The translations under genes were made by a program, and so were the position numbers. Shown here one piece after another: positions 1 to 10,091 of a stretch of DNA of 64,000 nt. The notes beneath the pieces were generated by a model, which was not told the origin of the DNA, made no database searches, and was given only the letters and a program-made list of their open reading frames with translations. The DNA is from Leptobrachium leishanense. Taxonomy: Eukaryota > Chordata > Amphibia > Anura > Megophryidae. The DNA lies in assembly GCA_009667805.1 (NCBI GenBank), contig CM019065.1, positions 16,690,952-16,754,951 of the forward strand, read 5' to 3'. Position 1 is the stretch's first letter. Each line of letters starts with the position of its first letter.

Positions 1-843
1 ACCAAGTTCGCTGTCTTGGAGTTACACTTGACTCTGCTCTTTCCTTCATCCCCCACATCAAGTCTCTTTCCTCCTCCTGCCGATACCAACTGCGTAATAT
101 TTCCAGAATTCGGCCATTTCTTACCGCTGTCGCCACAAAACAACTCATACACGCCCTGGTAATCTCCCGACTCGACTATTGCAATAATCTCTTATCTGGC
201 CTCCCTCTGTCCCGCCTCTCCCCCCTACAATCCATCCTGAACGCCTCCGCCAGGCTAATTCACCTCACCCGCCGCTCTGTCTCTGCTGCTCCCCTCTGCG
301 AGTCCCTTCACTGGCTCCCCATCCACTGCAGAATTAAGTTCAAAATCCTTATCCTTACCTACAAAACCCTCACTAACTCAGCTCCCCACTACCTGTCCTC
401 ACTAATCACCAAATACACCCCAGCCCGCTCCCTAAGGTCAAACAGTGACCTGCGCCTAGCTTCTGCCCGCATCACCTCTTCCCATGATAGACTGCAGGAT
501 TTCTCACGCGCAGCCCCCACTCTGGAACGCTCTCCCTCGTACTGTCAGACTTTCCCCTAACTTCTCTTCCTTCAAACGCTCCCTTAAAACATTCCTATTT
601 AGGGAAGCCTACCACCCAACTCACTGACGCAACCATCAATCACTCTCACCTTACAGTCCTCTCCTCCTGTTTCCAACCCCAACCCTCCCAGATTGTGAGT
701 TCCTACGGGAATAGGGCCCTCATCTCCTCCTGTACTGTTTGTCAAATGTTGTTCAATGTATTGTAACCCTGTCTATACTGTGCTTATTGTACAGCGCTGC
801 GGAATATGCTGGCGCTTTATAAATAAAGAATAATAATAATAAT
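1..843 (+). mobile_element. 3' end of an L2/CR1-type LINE (RT C-terminus plus tail)
   Basis: The reading frame starting at base 15 encodes the region after the RT catalytic core of L2/CR1-clade LINEs; LGVTLDSALSF, ISRLDYCNNLLSGLP and LHWLPIHCRIKFKIL are visible. A C-run near 514-518 shifts the frame by one base, after which the reading continues to a stop at 625-627. The 3' tail has the frog-type ending with GCTGCGGAATATGCTGGCGC and TATAAATAAAG followed by an (AAT)n tail to about 843. The 5' part lies outside the window. Inactive fragment; L2 versus CR1 cannot be settled without a repeat library. Confidence 0.8.
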
Positions 844-918
844 AGACGCACGGTGTCAGTGGATAGACGCTCGGTGTCAGTGGATAGACGCTCGGTGTCA
901 GTGAGTAGACAGTATCAG
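844..918. repeat. short 21 bp minisatellite
   Basis: Three and a half copies of a unit containing GACGCTCGGTGTCAGTGGAT follow the LINE tail directly. The copies differ by one or two bases. Confidence 0.8.
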
Positions 919-1224
919 TAATCGTTCCCTCGGTCCAGTGCTTTGTGCTGAGCCAGACCGCGGTTGTGCGGTGTGTAATTCTGTGCAGCGTCTGTCCGCC
1001 CGGGTACTCGTTCACACAGCAGATGTTGCTCAGATGAAATCATGACGCTGGAAATGTTCTCACGGGAAAGAAAAGAGTCGACTCTGCAAACTGCGAGAAA
1101 GAACATTAAACACGCCGAGAGCAGCGGCTCCTGTACTAACACAGCACCTCGAGGGTTACTGCTGCTTCTACAGCCCGCCACCCCCGATGTGCGATATTAC
1201 TCTGTATAAACCTCCTATAAACCC
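919..1224. other. unassigned stretch
   Basis: No gene, repeat family or exon recognised. Short open frames here are not supported by any similarity I can see. Confidence 0.5.
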
Positions 1225-1258
1225 TGGATATGTATCCCGTCCATAACCCCTGGGTATA
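1225..1258. repeat. isolated unit of the TATATCCCGTCCATAACCCC satellite
   Basis: The sequence TATGTATCCCGTCCATAACC at 1226-1254 matches the unit of the large satellite at 2915-4737, although a 1.4 kb Ty3/gypsy fragment now lies between them. This places satellite sequence on both sides of the gypsy fragment. Confidence 0.6.
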
Positions 1259-1261
1259 CTG

Positions 1262-2635
1262 CGCTGACAGTACACAGTGTGGAGACCCCGGGACAGCCGC
1301 CCCTTCGGCAGGCTGCATACCGGGTACCCGAGGCAGTTAGAGACGGGATAAGGAGATGCTCGAGCAAGGACTCATCGAGCCATCCAATAGCCCTTGGACA
1401 TCCCCAGTAGTTCTGGTACCGAAGCGGGATGGTACGACCCGCTTTTGTGTGGATTATAGAAGACTAAATGACCGTACCACAACCGATGCGTACCCCATGC
1501 CCCGAGTCGATGAACTGCTAGATCGCATCGCTCGGGGTAACTTCCTGACTACCCTCGACCTATGCAAAGGGTACTGGCAAATTCCCCTGGACACAGAAGC
1601 TATTCCGAAGTCGGCATTCCTCACCCCCTTCGGCCTGTACCAGTTTAAGGTCATGCCGTTCGGGATGAAGAACGCGCCAGCGACGTTCCAGAGGATGGTA
1701 GATCGGCTCCTCGATGGCCTCCAAGACTATGCCTGTGCATATCTGGACGACATTGCGATCTACAGCGATACCTGGGAGGAACATTTGGTTCACCTGGGCG
1801 TTGTGTTGGACCGCATTAGGGCTGCGGGACTAACCTTGAAGCTGGATAAATGTAGCATAGGGATGTCTGAGGTCCAGTACCTTGGGCATTGGGTGGGCCG
1901 TGGGCGGCAGCACCCCGAACCTGCTAAAGTTGAGGCAGTTGCCAACTGGCCAATCCCCCGGACGAAAACCCAGGTCTTAGCGTTTTTAGGGACAGCAGGC
2001 TATTATAGGAAGTTTGTGCCCAACTAGAGGGCTATTGCTAAACCCTTGACCGACCTTACCTGTAAAAACCTTCCCCGACAGGTCCTATGGTCCACAGAGT
2101 GCAAGGCTGCCTTTCAACGCCTCAAGCATGACCTAACCTCAGCACCTATCCTCGCTGCTCCTGACCCCAACAAATGATTTTCTGTTCACACAGATGCCTC
2201 TACTTTCAGGTTAGGAACAGTACTGAGTCAAGTGGGAGCCGACGGCGGTGAGCACCCCGTAGCCTACATCAGCCGCAAGCTGCTAAACAGGGAAGTGGGG
2301 TACGCGGCTATTGAAAAAGAGTGCCTGGTGCTGGTGTGGGCTCTGAAAAAACTGCAGCCATACCTATATGTAAGATCTTTCACGGTGCTCACCGACCATA
2401 ACCCCTTGATTTGACTGAACAGAGTCTCCGGAGACAATGGACGCTTATTGCGCTGGAGCCTCGCCCTGCAGCCCTACAACTTCACAGTTCAATATCGGCC
2501 AGGAAAGCAGAATGGAAATGCAGATGGACTTTCACGGCAAACCGAAATAGAGCGGTCTGTACTCCCGGACATCCCCTAGGCTGACCTGTGTGGATCTAGC
2601 CGGGTCTGCCGGACTGTGGAACAGGGGGGGAGAAT
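1262..2635 (+). pseudogene. Ty3/gypsy pol fragment: reverse transcriptase and RNase H
   Basis: The RT fingers and palm are clear: MLEQGLIEPSNSPW near 1356, FCVDYRRLND, TLDLCKGYWQIPL and the catalytic YLDDIAIYS near 1740-1775. RNase H follows with an H-T-D-A-S start near 2190 and TDHNPLI near 2390, and the last recognisable motif is a degenerate NADGLSRQ near 2520-2540. Breaks: a one-base shift just before 1356, stops at 2024-2026 and 2413-2415, and another at 2176-2178. A purine tract (AGGGGGGGAGA) at 2622-2633 adjoins the LTR. No integrase lies between RNase H and the LTR, so either it was deleted or this is a Gmr1-like element, in which integrase precedes RT. The 5' part (gag, protease) is missing. 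Confidence 0.9.
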
Positions 2636-2914
2636 TGTGACAGACCAAGGCTGCAGGGGTTAAATATTATTGTGACACACCTTTTGTGTATTCTGGAAAA
2701 GAGGGGGGGGGGTGTCCCAACTGTTTTTTTCCGTGTGTTTTTTTTTATTTTTCAAGTAAAGTGGCAGTTTTGCTTTTGCTTCTCAGGCGCTCTGGTCGTG
2801 CCTGGAGCTTTGTAGAGGGAAGGTTTGGGGGCTGCTAAAGCTGGATTTCGGGGTCCAGCTTGGAGAAAGCGTTTGACAGAGGCACACAGTCGGTGTCCCC
2901 GTCGGTCTGTCACA
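2636..2914 (+). mobile_element. 3' LTR of the Ty3/gypsy element
   Basis: Begins TGTGACAGACC and ends GGTCTGTCACA, an 11 bp perfect inverted terminus with canonical TG...CA. It directly follows the polypurine tract of the pol fragment and directly precedes satellite DNA. At 279 bp it is short but within range for Ty3/gypsy. Confidence 0.85.
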
Positions 2915-4674
2915 TATCCCATCCATAACCCTGATATATCCCATCCATAACCCTGATATATCCCATCCATAACCCTGATATATCCCATCCATAACCCTGA
3001 TATATCCCATCCATAACCCTGATATATCCCATCCATAACCCTGATATATCCCGTCCATAACCCCGATATATCCCGTCCATAACCCCGATATATGCCGTCC
3101 ATAACCCCCGATATATCCCGTCCATAACCCCCATATATCCCGTCCATAACCCCCATATATCCCGTCCATAACCCCCAATATATCCCGTCCATAACCCTCA
3201 TATATCCCGTCCATAACCCCCATATATCCCGTCCATAACCCCGATATATCCCGTCCATAACCCCAATATATCCCGTCCATAACCCCCATATATCCCGTCC
3301 ATAACCCCGATATATCCCGTCCATAACCCCCAATATATCACGTCCATAACCCCCATATATCTGTCCATAACCCCCATATATCCCGTCCATAACCCTGATA
3401 TATCCCGTCCATAACCCTGATATATCCCGTCCATAACCCCGATATATCCCGTCCATAACCCCCATATATCCCGTCCATAACCCCCATATATCCCGTCCAT
3501 AACCCCCATATATCCCGTCCATAACCCCCATATATCCCGTCCATAACCCCCATATATCCCGTCCATAACCCCGATATATCCCGTCCATAACCCCGATATA
3601 TCCCGTCCATAACCCCCATATATCCCGTCCATAACCCTGATATATCCCGTCCATAACCCCCATATATCCCGTCCATAACCCCCATATATCCCGTCCATAA
3701 CCCCCATATATCCCGTCCATAACCCCCATATATCCCGTCCATAACCCCCGATATATCCCGTCCATAACCCCCGATATATCCCGTCCATAACCCCCGATAT
3801 ATCCCGTCCATAACCCTGATATATCCCGTCCATAACCCTGATATATCCCGTCCATAACCCCCATATATCCCGTCCATAACCCCCATATATCCCGTCCATA
3901 ACCCCCAATATATCCCGTCCATAACCCCCATATATCCCGTCCATAACCCTGATATATCCCATCCATAACCCCCGATATATCCCATCCATAACCCCCGATA
4001 TATCCCGTCCATAACCCTGATATATCCCGTCCATAACCCTGATATATCCCGTCCATAACCCCCATATATCCCGTCCATAACCCCCAATATATCCCGTCCA
4101 TAACCCCCATATATCCCGTCCATAACCCCCAATATACATATATCCCGTCCATAACCCCGATATATATATCCCATCCATAACCCTGATATATCCCGTCCAT
4201 AACCCCGATATATCCCATCCATAACCCCCAATATATCCCGTCCATAACCCCATATATCCCGTCCATAACCCCCAATATATCCCGTCCATAACCCCCATAT
4301 ATCCCGTCCATAACCCCCAATATACATATATCCCGTCCATAACCCCCGATATATATATCCCATCCATAACCCTGATATATCCCGTCCATAACCCCCGATA
4401 TATCCCATCCATAACCCCCGATATATCCCGTCCATAACCCCATATATCCCGTCCATAACCCCCAATATATCCCGTCCATAACCCCCATATATCCCGTCCA
4501 TAACCCCAATATACATATATCCCGTCCATAACCCCCGATATATATATCCCATCCATAACCCTGATATATCCCGTCCATAACCCCCGATATATCCCATCCA
4601 TAACCCCCGATATATCCCGTCCATAACCCCCATATATCCCGTCCATAACCCCCGATATATATATCCCGTCCATA

Positions 4675-4718
<44 letters not shown>

Positions 4719-4737
4719 GTCCATAACCCCTGATATA
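2915..4737. repeat. satellite array of ~21-22 bp units (TATATCCCGTCCATAACCCC)
   Basis: About 85 tandem copies. Unit variants differ at CCCGTCC/CCCATCC and at the run before ATAT (CCCTGAT, CCCCGAT, CCCCCAT, CCCCCAAT). Units with G in the first position predominate in the middle, while CCCATCC units cluster at the left end (2915-3050). A pure (TA)n run lies at about 4678-4714 near the right edge. Because unit length is not a multiple of three and the units lack stops on the minus strand, all three minus frames stay open for hundreds of codons. That is an artefact, not a protein. Confidence 0.95.
4131..4690. repeat. higher-order repeat within the satellite, period ~188 bp
   Basis: The rare variant AATATACATA recurs at 4131, 4319 and 4508 (spacings 188 and 189), each time followed by the same order of GATATATATAT, CCCATCC and CCCTGAT variants. 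This shows that blocks of about nine units were duplicated together. Confidence 0.75.
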
Positions 4738-5190
4738 TCGCATCCCTTTCCCTCATGTATCGCTTTAAAATCTACGTATTTAAAGTCTCATGGGGAAAGT
4801 TTTTAATAACCGCCATTCAGACCTTTTATTATATCTTTTATATAGAATCCTCTGTCCCCTCGTTTTTTTTCCCAACATAGTTTGAATGCACATCATATCA
4901 AAGTATAGCACGTGTATACAAACATCCCCCTGCCTTAGTATAATATTTCATACTATCTTACAAAAGGCACAACATAAGCATCCATTTTTTTTCTTTTTTA
5001 ACATCACTAAAGAAATAGCGTAAAGAAAGAAAGAGAGAGAAAGAAAGAGGCTCAGCCCAAGCCAGATAACAAAAATAACCCACATCTAGATATATAATAT
5101 ATATACATCTGTATACACAGCTATTATATTATAGACATATGTATAAATACAACCCTAAACAGAAAAATAGGCAAAATAAAAAATATAAAC

Positions 5191-8100
5191 CTGCTACAGT
5201 CCTGACTCCAGCCATGGCCCCCAGATTTTATTATACGAAGGTAATGTAAAGTGGACCAATGCAGTCAGCTCGTCCATAACCCGGGTATCCCTAATTTTAG
5301 CATAGACTTTAGCCATCTTTGGTACTTGTGGCTGTCGCCAAACCTCTGCCACAGCTCGTCTAGCAGCCATTCTCATGAAAGGTAAACCCTGTAACCGGTC
5401 TGGAGAGCAGGAATGCCCAAGGGTCCATAGGAACAGATTTATGCAGCAAATCCCGTATTTCCCTCCAATATGATACCATAAACGGACAGGTCCACCACAT
5501 ATGAAAATAAGTAACTGCGCATATCACATAACCTCCAACAGACATCTGGGATATTTGGGTTCATATGCGCTATTTTATCTGGGGTAACATACCATCGCAT
5601 AATAGTCTTAATCGACTGTTCTTGTAAGGAGGCACATACAGACACCGAGCATGACCTGTCCCATATATCCAGCCAGTCTTCTGGGTCCAATGTTTCGCCT
5701 ATATCTTTTTCCCATGCTCGAATATATGATAATTCTCTCCAGTCCAACACCGATGTCAATTCTCTATATATAATAGATATTAGTCCCTTCGGGTATGTGC
5801 AATTCTTACAAAGGCGCTCATAAAATGTTGGATTAGACACAGCTGCTGCTTGGACATGGGGGCGCGTAGCAAAAGATTGTAATTGCCGCAGTTGGAAGAA
5901 TGATAGCCCTCTCACTTCTGATCTAGTAGCCGTTTCGTCTATAGAGATTAGTGACCCATTGGGGTAAGGTTGGTATAGTCTGCACACACCTAGGTCCAGA
6001 AAGTGCCAAAGCGGTCCTATGGTAAGACCCGGCACAAATACCTGATTACCAAAAATTGGGGTTAATGGGGACAGGAAGGAGGTTAAATTGCATTTCTCTG
6101 CTAACTTCTACCAGATGCGAAGAGAATTCTTAATCGCAGGAAAGGCTGTACATCACAATGGGCGGTGTTCCCGACCTATCCATAACCATTGATCGAGAGC
6201 ATTGGGCCTCATAAGGCCCGACTCCAAGTCCACCCATCTTCGAGAGCCTCTCGGGGAATGCCATGCTACAATTTGGGCCAGTTGGGTGGCATAATAATAT
6301 GAAAGGAGTGAGGGCAACCCTAGCCCACCCAATGCTCTCGAGCGATAGAGTGTATGTCTCGCCACCTGACGGCGCCTCCCGGCCCATACAAACTGGTCTA
6401 TTGCACGCTGTAACATATCGAATTCATTAATAAGGAGAGGAATAGGTAACGTTTGGAAAAAATATAACAACCGAGGAAGCACATTCATTTTGATGCAATT
6501 AACCCTCCCTATCCACAAAATATTATGTTTATCCCAGGACTCCAGGTCCTTTTTTATATTCTTTATTAATCTGGGGTAATTTGCATCATACAGTTTATTT
6601 GGGCATGTTGGTAGACCTATTCCTAAATATTAAATTTCTGCCATTTGTATCGGAGTAGAGGCAGTGATATCAGACAATACGGACGCGGGAAGCGCCACTG
6701 GTATAGCTTCCAACCTCCCCACATTGATTCTATATCCCGATATCTCTGAGAACTCCTGCAATCTTTCCATTACCCTTGGAACAGACTTCTGGGGGTTCAT
6801 CAGAGAGATAAGAACATCATCTGCATATGCTGACAGTTTAAATTGTGACTCTCCCTCCCCGAACCCAGTTATGCCCGGATCATCCCTAATAGTCTGTAAA
6901 AGAGGTTCTAGAAAAAGAACGAATAGAGCCGGGGATAATGGGCACCCCTGGCGGGTACCATTCCAAACACAAAAGAGGACCCTCTCTGTCCCAGGTATCA
7001 ACATCTGTGCTCCCGGAGAATCATACAGGGCCGATATAAGCCGAATAAAAGATGGAGGGAACCCCTGATGTGCTAACAAGGTAAATAGAAACGGCCATTC
7101 AGCCCTATCAAAAGCCTTTTCCGCATCCAATGATATAAACAGTGAGGGTATACATTGCTCATGAGCCAACCCAATAAGATCTGCTGCTCTAGGCGTCCCA
7201 TAACAAAACCCACCTGATCTGGCGAGATCAATAAAGATAGGTATGGGTCCAGGCGTAGAGCCACTAACCCTTTTATATCAGTATTTATAAGAGAGATTGG
7301 TCTATAATTAGCTATACCCTCAGGATCCTTCCCTGGTTTAGAGCCAAGAGAGACTCTGCTGGGAAGGGCTTCCCTGGCCTCATTAAAGGCGTAAAAGGTG
7401 ACAAATTAGGCATGAAAGTTTTATAATATTGTCCGGTCCTGGGGCTTTCTGAAGCTGCATCGAACCCAGTGTCCTCTTTATCTCCTCCTCAGTGATGGGC
7501 AATGCCATTGCGGCTATCTGCTCTGCACTAAGAGAAGGAAGAGCCAGGTGGTTTAAATATGCATCTATTTTATCTATATATAAAGTATTCTCTAAAGCAG
7601 TGTTTCTCAACCTGTGGACCCTCAGGACCCACAATTGTCCTTGGTCATTAAGTCGTGACCGAAAAATAATAATAAAATTATAATTTATTCCACAAAACAA
7701 TGTGAGCAATATTCTACAACGTTTGCACTTTTTAAACAATTTTGTAAACAAACAGGGATTCTTTCCAAAATGGATAGTGCAGTATTAACAGAACTAGTGA
7801 AAACGAAAAGTGCTGTTGAGGCAAAAACCCAATAAAATAAACTGTAATTGAAACATATGAAATTAATTAGAACTTAAGGGAAAACTGGGGATGCTTCTTG
7901 CTCTTAATAAGTATCTCAAAGTTTGGGGTGATGGTAGACAAAGCAAGTCTAATTTAAATCACTACTGCATAATAAAATATAATAAACGTAAACTCACTTG
8001 CTCCGCGCTCCCCCGCCTGTCTCTCCTGTCTGTCTCTCCGCTGCGCACATTTTTTCGCAGCAGCCTGCCCTCCCTGAGCCTACGCAATTTGCGTAGCTGA

Positions 8101-9290
8101 ACGCTACGCTAATCGCATAAGCTCAAGCTGGCCAAGAGATTGAGAAGTCTGTAGTACGCGTCTGGCGCTGCCTACTTCCTGAACCTACACTCTTCAGTGC
8201 CTCAGAGACACTGAAGAGCAATGGAATAGCTTGGAACAATGGGAACGCACCATTGGTCCATGCCATTCAAAAAACACCTCCATGGGGAGGCTGGCCTATA
8301 TAAATATACTTTGCTTAACTGAGGTGTGGATTGTGCACAGTGGCTCCTGGTGTTTTGGACTACAGAACGTGCCGCCAGTCACTGAGTCCCACCCCACACC
8401 TCCCATTTCAGACCCATCTTGCCATTACAGAGTATTTTACCTGATGCAGCGGGTCCCAGGTGGCGCCTGGGAACATTCAAAGGTAGCTGCGCCACCTGGG
8501 ACTCGCTGCTGCAGGTAAGATGCATCAGCGGGTCCCAGGCATTAGAAAGGCCTGGGGGCACTTGCTCCGTGACCCAGTCCGCCCCTGGTCGCGACCCACA
8601 TTTGGGTCACGACCCACCACTTGAGAAACACTGCTCTAAGGTGTGCCTAGGAGAATGCCTATACAGATTCCCAAAATATGCCGTAAATGCATCCCTAATG
8701 GACTCCGGAGACTGATGTACCTTACCCTGTTCATCCCTAATCACGGGAATCATCGTTGTAGGGTGCCTAGGGTGTAATATCCTGGCCAACATAGTATCTG
8801 CCTTGTTGGCACCTACATAACACCGATATTTAGACCAGAGTAATGAACGGCCCGCATCATCTAGGAGAAGACTATTCAAATCTGCTCGAGTGCGGGCAAG
8901 TCTAGAATAAGTGTTATCCCAAGGTATGTTTTTATGCAAAATTTCCAAACGCCTTAGAGTAGCCTGTAAGGTACCTATAGACTGCAGCTTTTTACGTTTG
9001 TGAGAAGAGGCCCCCCCTAATCACTGCCTTATGAGCTTTCCATAGAGTCTGGACTGATATATCCGAGGTATCCCGAACAGCCTCCCCAACCCCCATTTTT
9101 GATAAGAGTATGGGATCCAATCGCCACTGCCCTCTTCCCCCATGCGTAAAAGTGTGGACGTGCAACAGCAGATCTGTGTGGTCAGACCACGTAATAGAAC
9201 CAATCGAAGCCTTAACAACTATAGGAATGCAATCAGGAGATACATAAAAGTAATCCATTCTCGAATAAACATGGTGGACTGGGGAGTAAA
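5191..9290 (-). pseudogene. L1 ORF2 remnant (endonuclease end, reverse transcriptase, C-terminal region)
   Basis: In the direction of translation: the endonuclease end with ITWSDHTD (about 9190); a linker; the start of RT with [10 protein letters not shown] (about 7215); [13 protein letters not shown] (about 7130); NGTRQGCPLSPALF (about 6930); the catalytic YADDVLIS (about 6825); then the L1-typical IGRVNCIKMNVLPRLLYFFQ (about 6490) and a C-terminal tail ending near 5194. The fragments lie in different frames with several stops, and a hAT insertion splits the linker before RT. It is dead. L1 clade is favoured over CR1/RTE by the RT motifs and the poly(A) tail. Confidence 0.88.
7598..8633. mobile_element. 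hAT-type non-autonomous DNA transposon nested in the L1
   Basis: Termini are CAGTGTTTCTCAACCTGTGG and, inverted, CAGTGTTTCTCAAGTGGTGG. An 8 bp target duplication flanks it: CTCTAAAG at 7590-7597 and CTCTAAGG at 8634-8641 (one mismatch). L1 coding sequence resumes on both sides. No transposase is recognisable in its 1036 bp; a GC-rich inverted segment around 8445-8545 repeats the string GCGGGTCCCAGG. The termini resemble Charlie-type hAT elements. Confidence 0.88.
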
Positions 9291-9308
9291 AGATTATACT
9301 TTTTTTTA

Positions 9309-9420
9309 CCTCTGTCCCCTCTTATGTCTTTTATATAGAATCATCTGTCCCCTCTTATGTCTTTATATAGAATGCTCTGTCCCCTCTTATGTCTTTTATA
9401 TAGAATCCTCTGAATTTTGG
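9309..9420. repeat. ~32 bp minisatellite (CTCTGTCCCCTCTTATGTCT)
   Basis: Three copies of a unit running from CTCTGTCCCCTC through TTATATAGAATC lie immediately before the first DNAH2 exon of this window. One more copy lies at 4830-4861, on the far side of the L1 insertion. Confidence 0.8.
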
Positions 9421-9459
9421 TTTACACTTTACATCGGATCGTCTTCTGTTTTTTTCCAG

Positions 9460-9630
9460 AAGCCCAACCTGAAGCAGCGGCTTGTTCTGAGCCACCTTCG
9501 GCCGGAGTTATGGACGACGGAACTGGATGCTGCCCTGGATCGCTTTGCTTCGGACGTTACTCAGCAGACGCTTGCTGTGTACCTCGATCCTGAGCTCGAA
9601 CTGCACGTCGAGTTGAACATGCCAGCACAG
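9460..9630 (+). CDS. DNAH2: DNAH2 exon a (N-terminal tail)
   Basis: Encodes 57 residues beginning KPNLKQRLVLSHLRPELW and ending with LHVELNMPAQ, matching the start of the conserved part of vertebrate DNAH2 after its variable N-terminus. A pyrimidine tract and TTCCAG acceptor end at 9459; the donor is GTGGGT at 9631. Length 171, phase 0 to 0. DNAH2 is an inner-arm axonemal dynein heavy chain (the I1/f dimer, with DNAH10), and this segment belongs to the tail that holds intermediate chains. Upstream coding exon(s) with the start codon were not found in the window. Confidence 0.93.
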
Positions 9631-10091
9631 GTGGGTGGTATATGAGAAACACATGTAGAGTTTAAGGGATGTTGCGCATGTGTATTTGCCAAAGATACCA
9701 GGTTAGAGATTCCAGGTGTCAATCAAAAAAACCTCAAAGCACCCACAGCCGGAGAATAACGAGAGATTCCCAGTATGATCGTTATTCTTGCTTGCAACTG
9801 GTAATGACAATTTTTTATCTCAGCCAAAGACCTGGATGGTATATGTAGATTATGTGGCTTGTCTTCTCCTGTCCTCCATGTGCCGTGTCCCTTAGCTCAT
9901 ATCAATTTAAGTTGGATTCAGTTACTCACTTAAAGTCAAGTTTTCTTGACCAGTTGATTGGTTCACACCAATAACATTTATGTAACCAGGCCAGTAGCTT
10001 GTGCCGAGTCATATTAGATTACTCAGCCCTGTAGCATAGCTCACGTCAAGTTAGCTTGTCCTTTCCATTGGCTCACATCAAGTCAAGTTAA

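Larger units (their letters stand above)
4862..9308 (-). mobile_element. L1-clade LINE, 5'-truncated, antisense to DNAH2
   Basis: A poly(T) run at 4863-4870 is the poly(A) tail on the minus strand. A 13 bp target duplication CCTCTGTCCCCTC flanks the element (4849-4861 and 9309-9321). The body encodes an ORF2-like protein from the end of an endonuclease through RT to the C-terminal region. The target was itself a tandem repeat of roughly 32 bp whose copies continue at 9309-9420. A hAT element (7598-8633) is nested inside. Confidence 0.9.

Noticed and set aside
2915..4737. Interstitial telomere repeat, because units contain TAACCC
   Set aside because: The full unit is TATATCCCGTCCATAACCCC, not tandem TTAGGG/CCCTAA; the match is only six bases per unit.
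2752..4756. Minus-strand open frames of 472-608 codons
   Set aside because: They are read from the ~21-22 bp satellite; all three frames give the same repeated peptides, so they are compositional.
7891..8715. Short frames inside the hAT element as a transposase
   Set aside because: No hAT dimerisation or catalytic motifs; frames are under 100 codons and overlap inverted repeats.
9142..9459. Upstream extension of exon a using the open frame from 9142
   Set aside because: That stretch is L1 and minisatellite sequence; a pyrimidine tract and AG acceptor at 9458-9459 mark the exon start.
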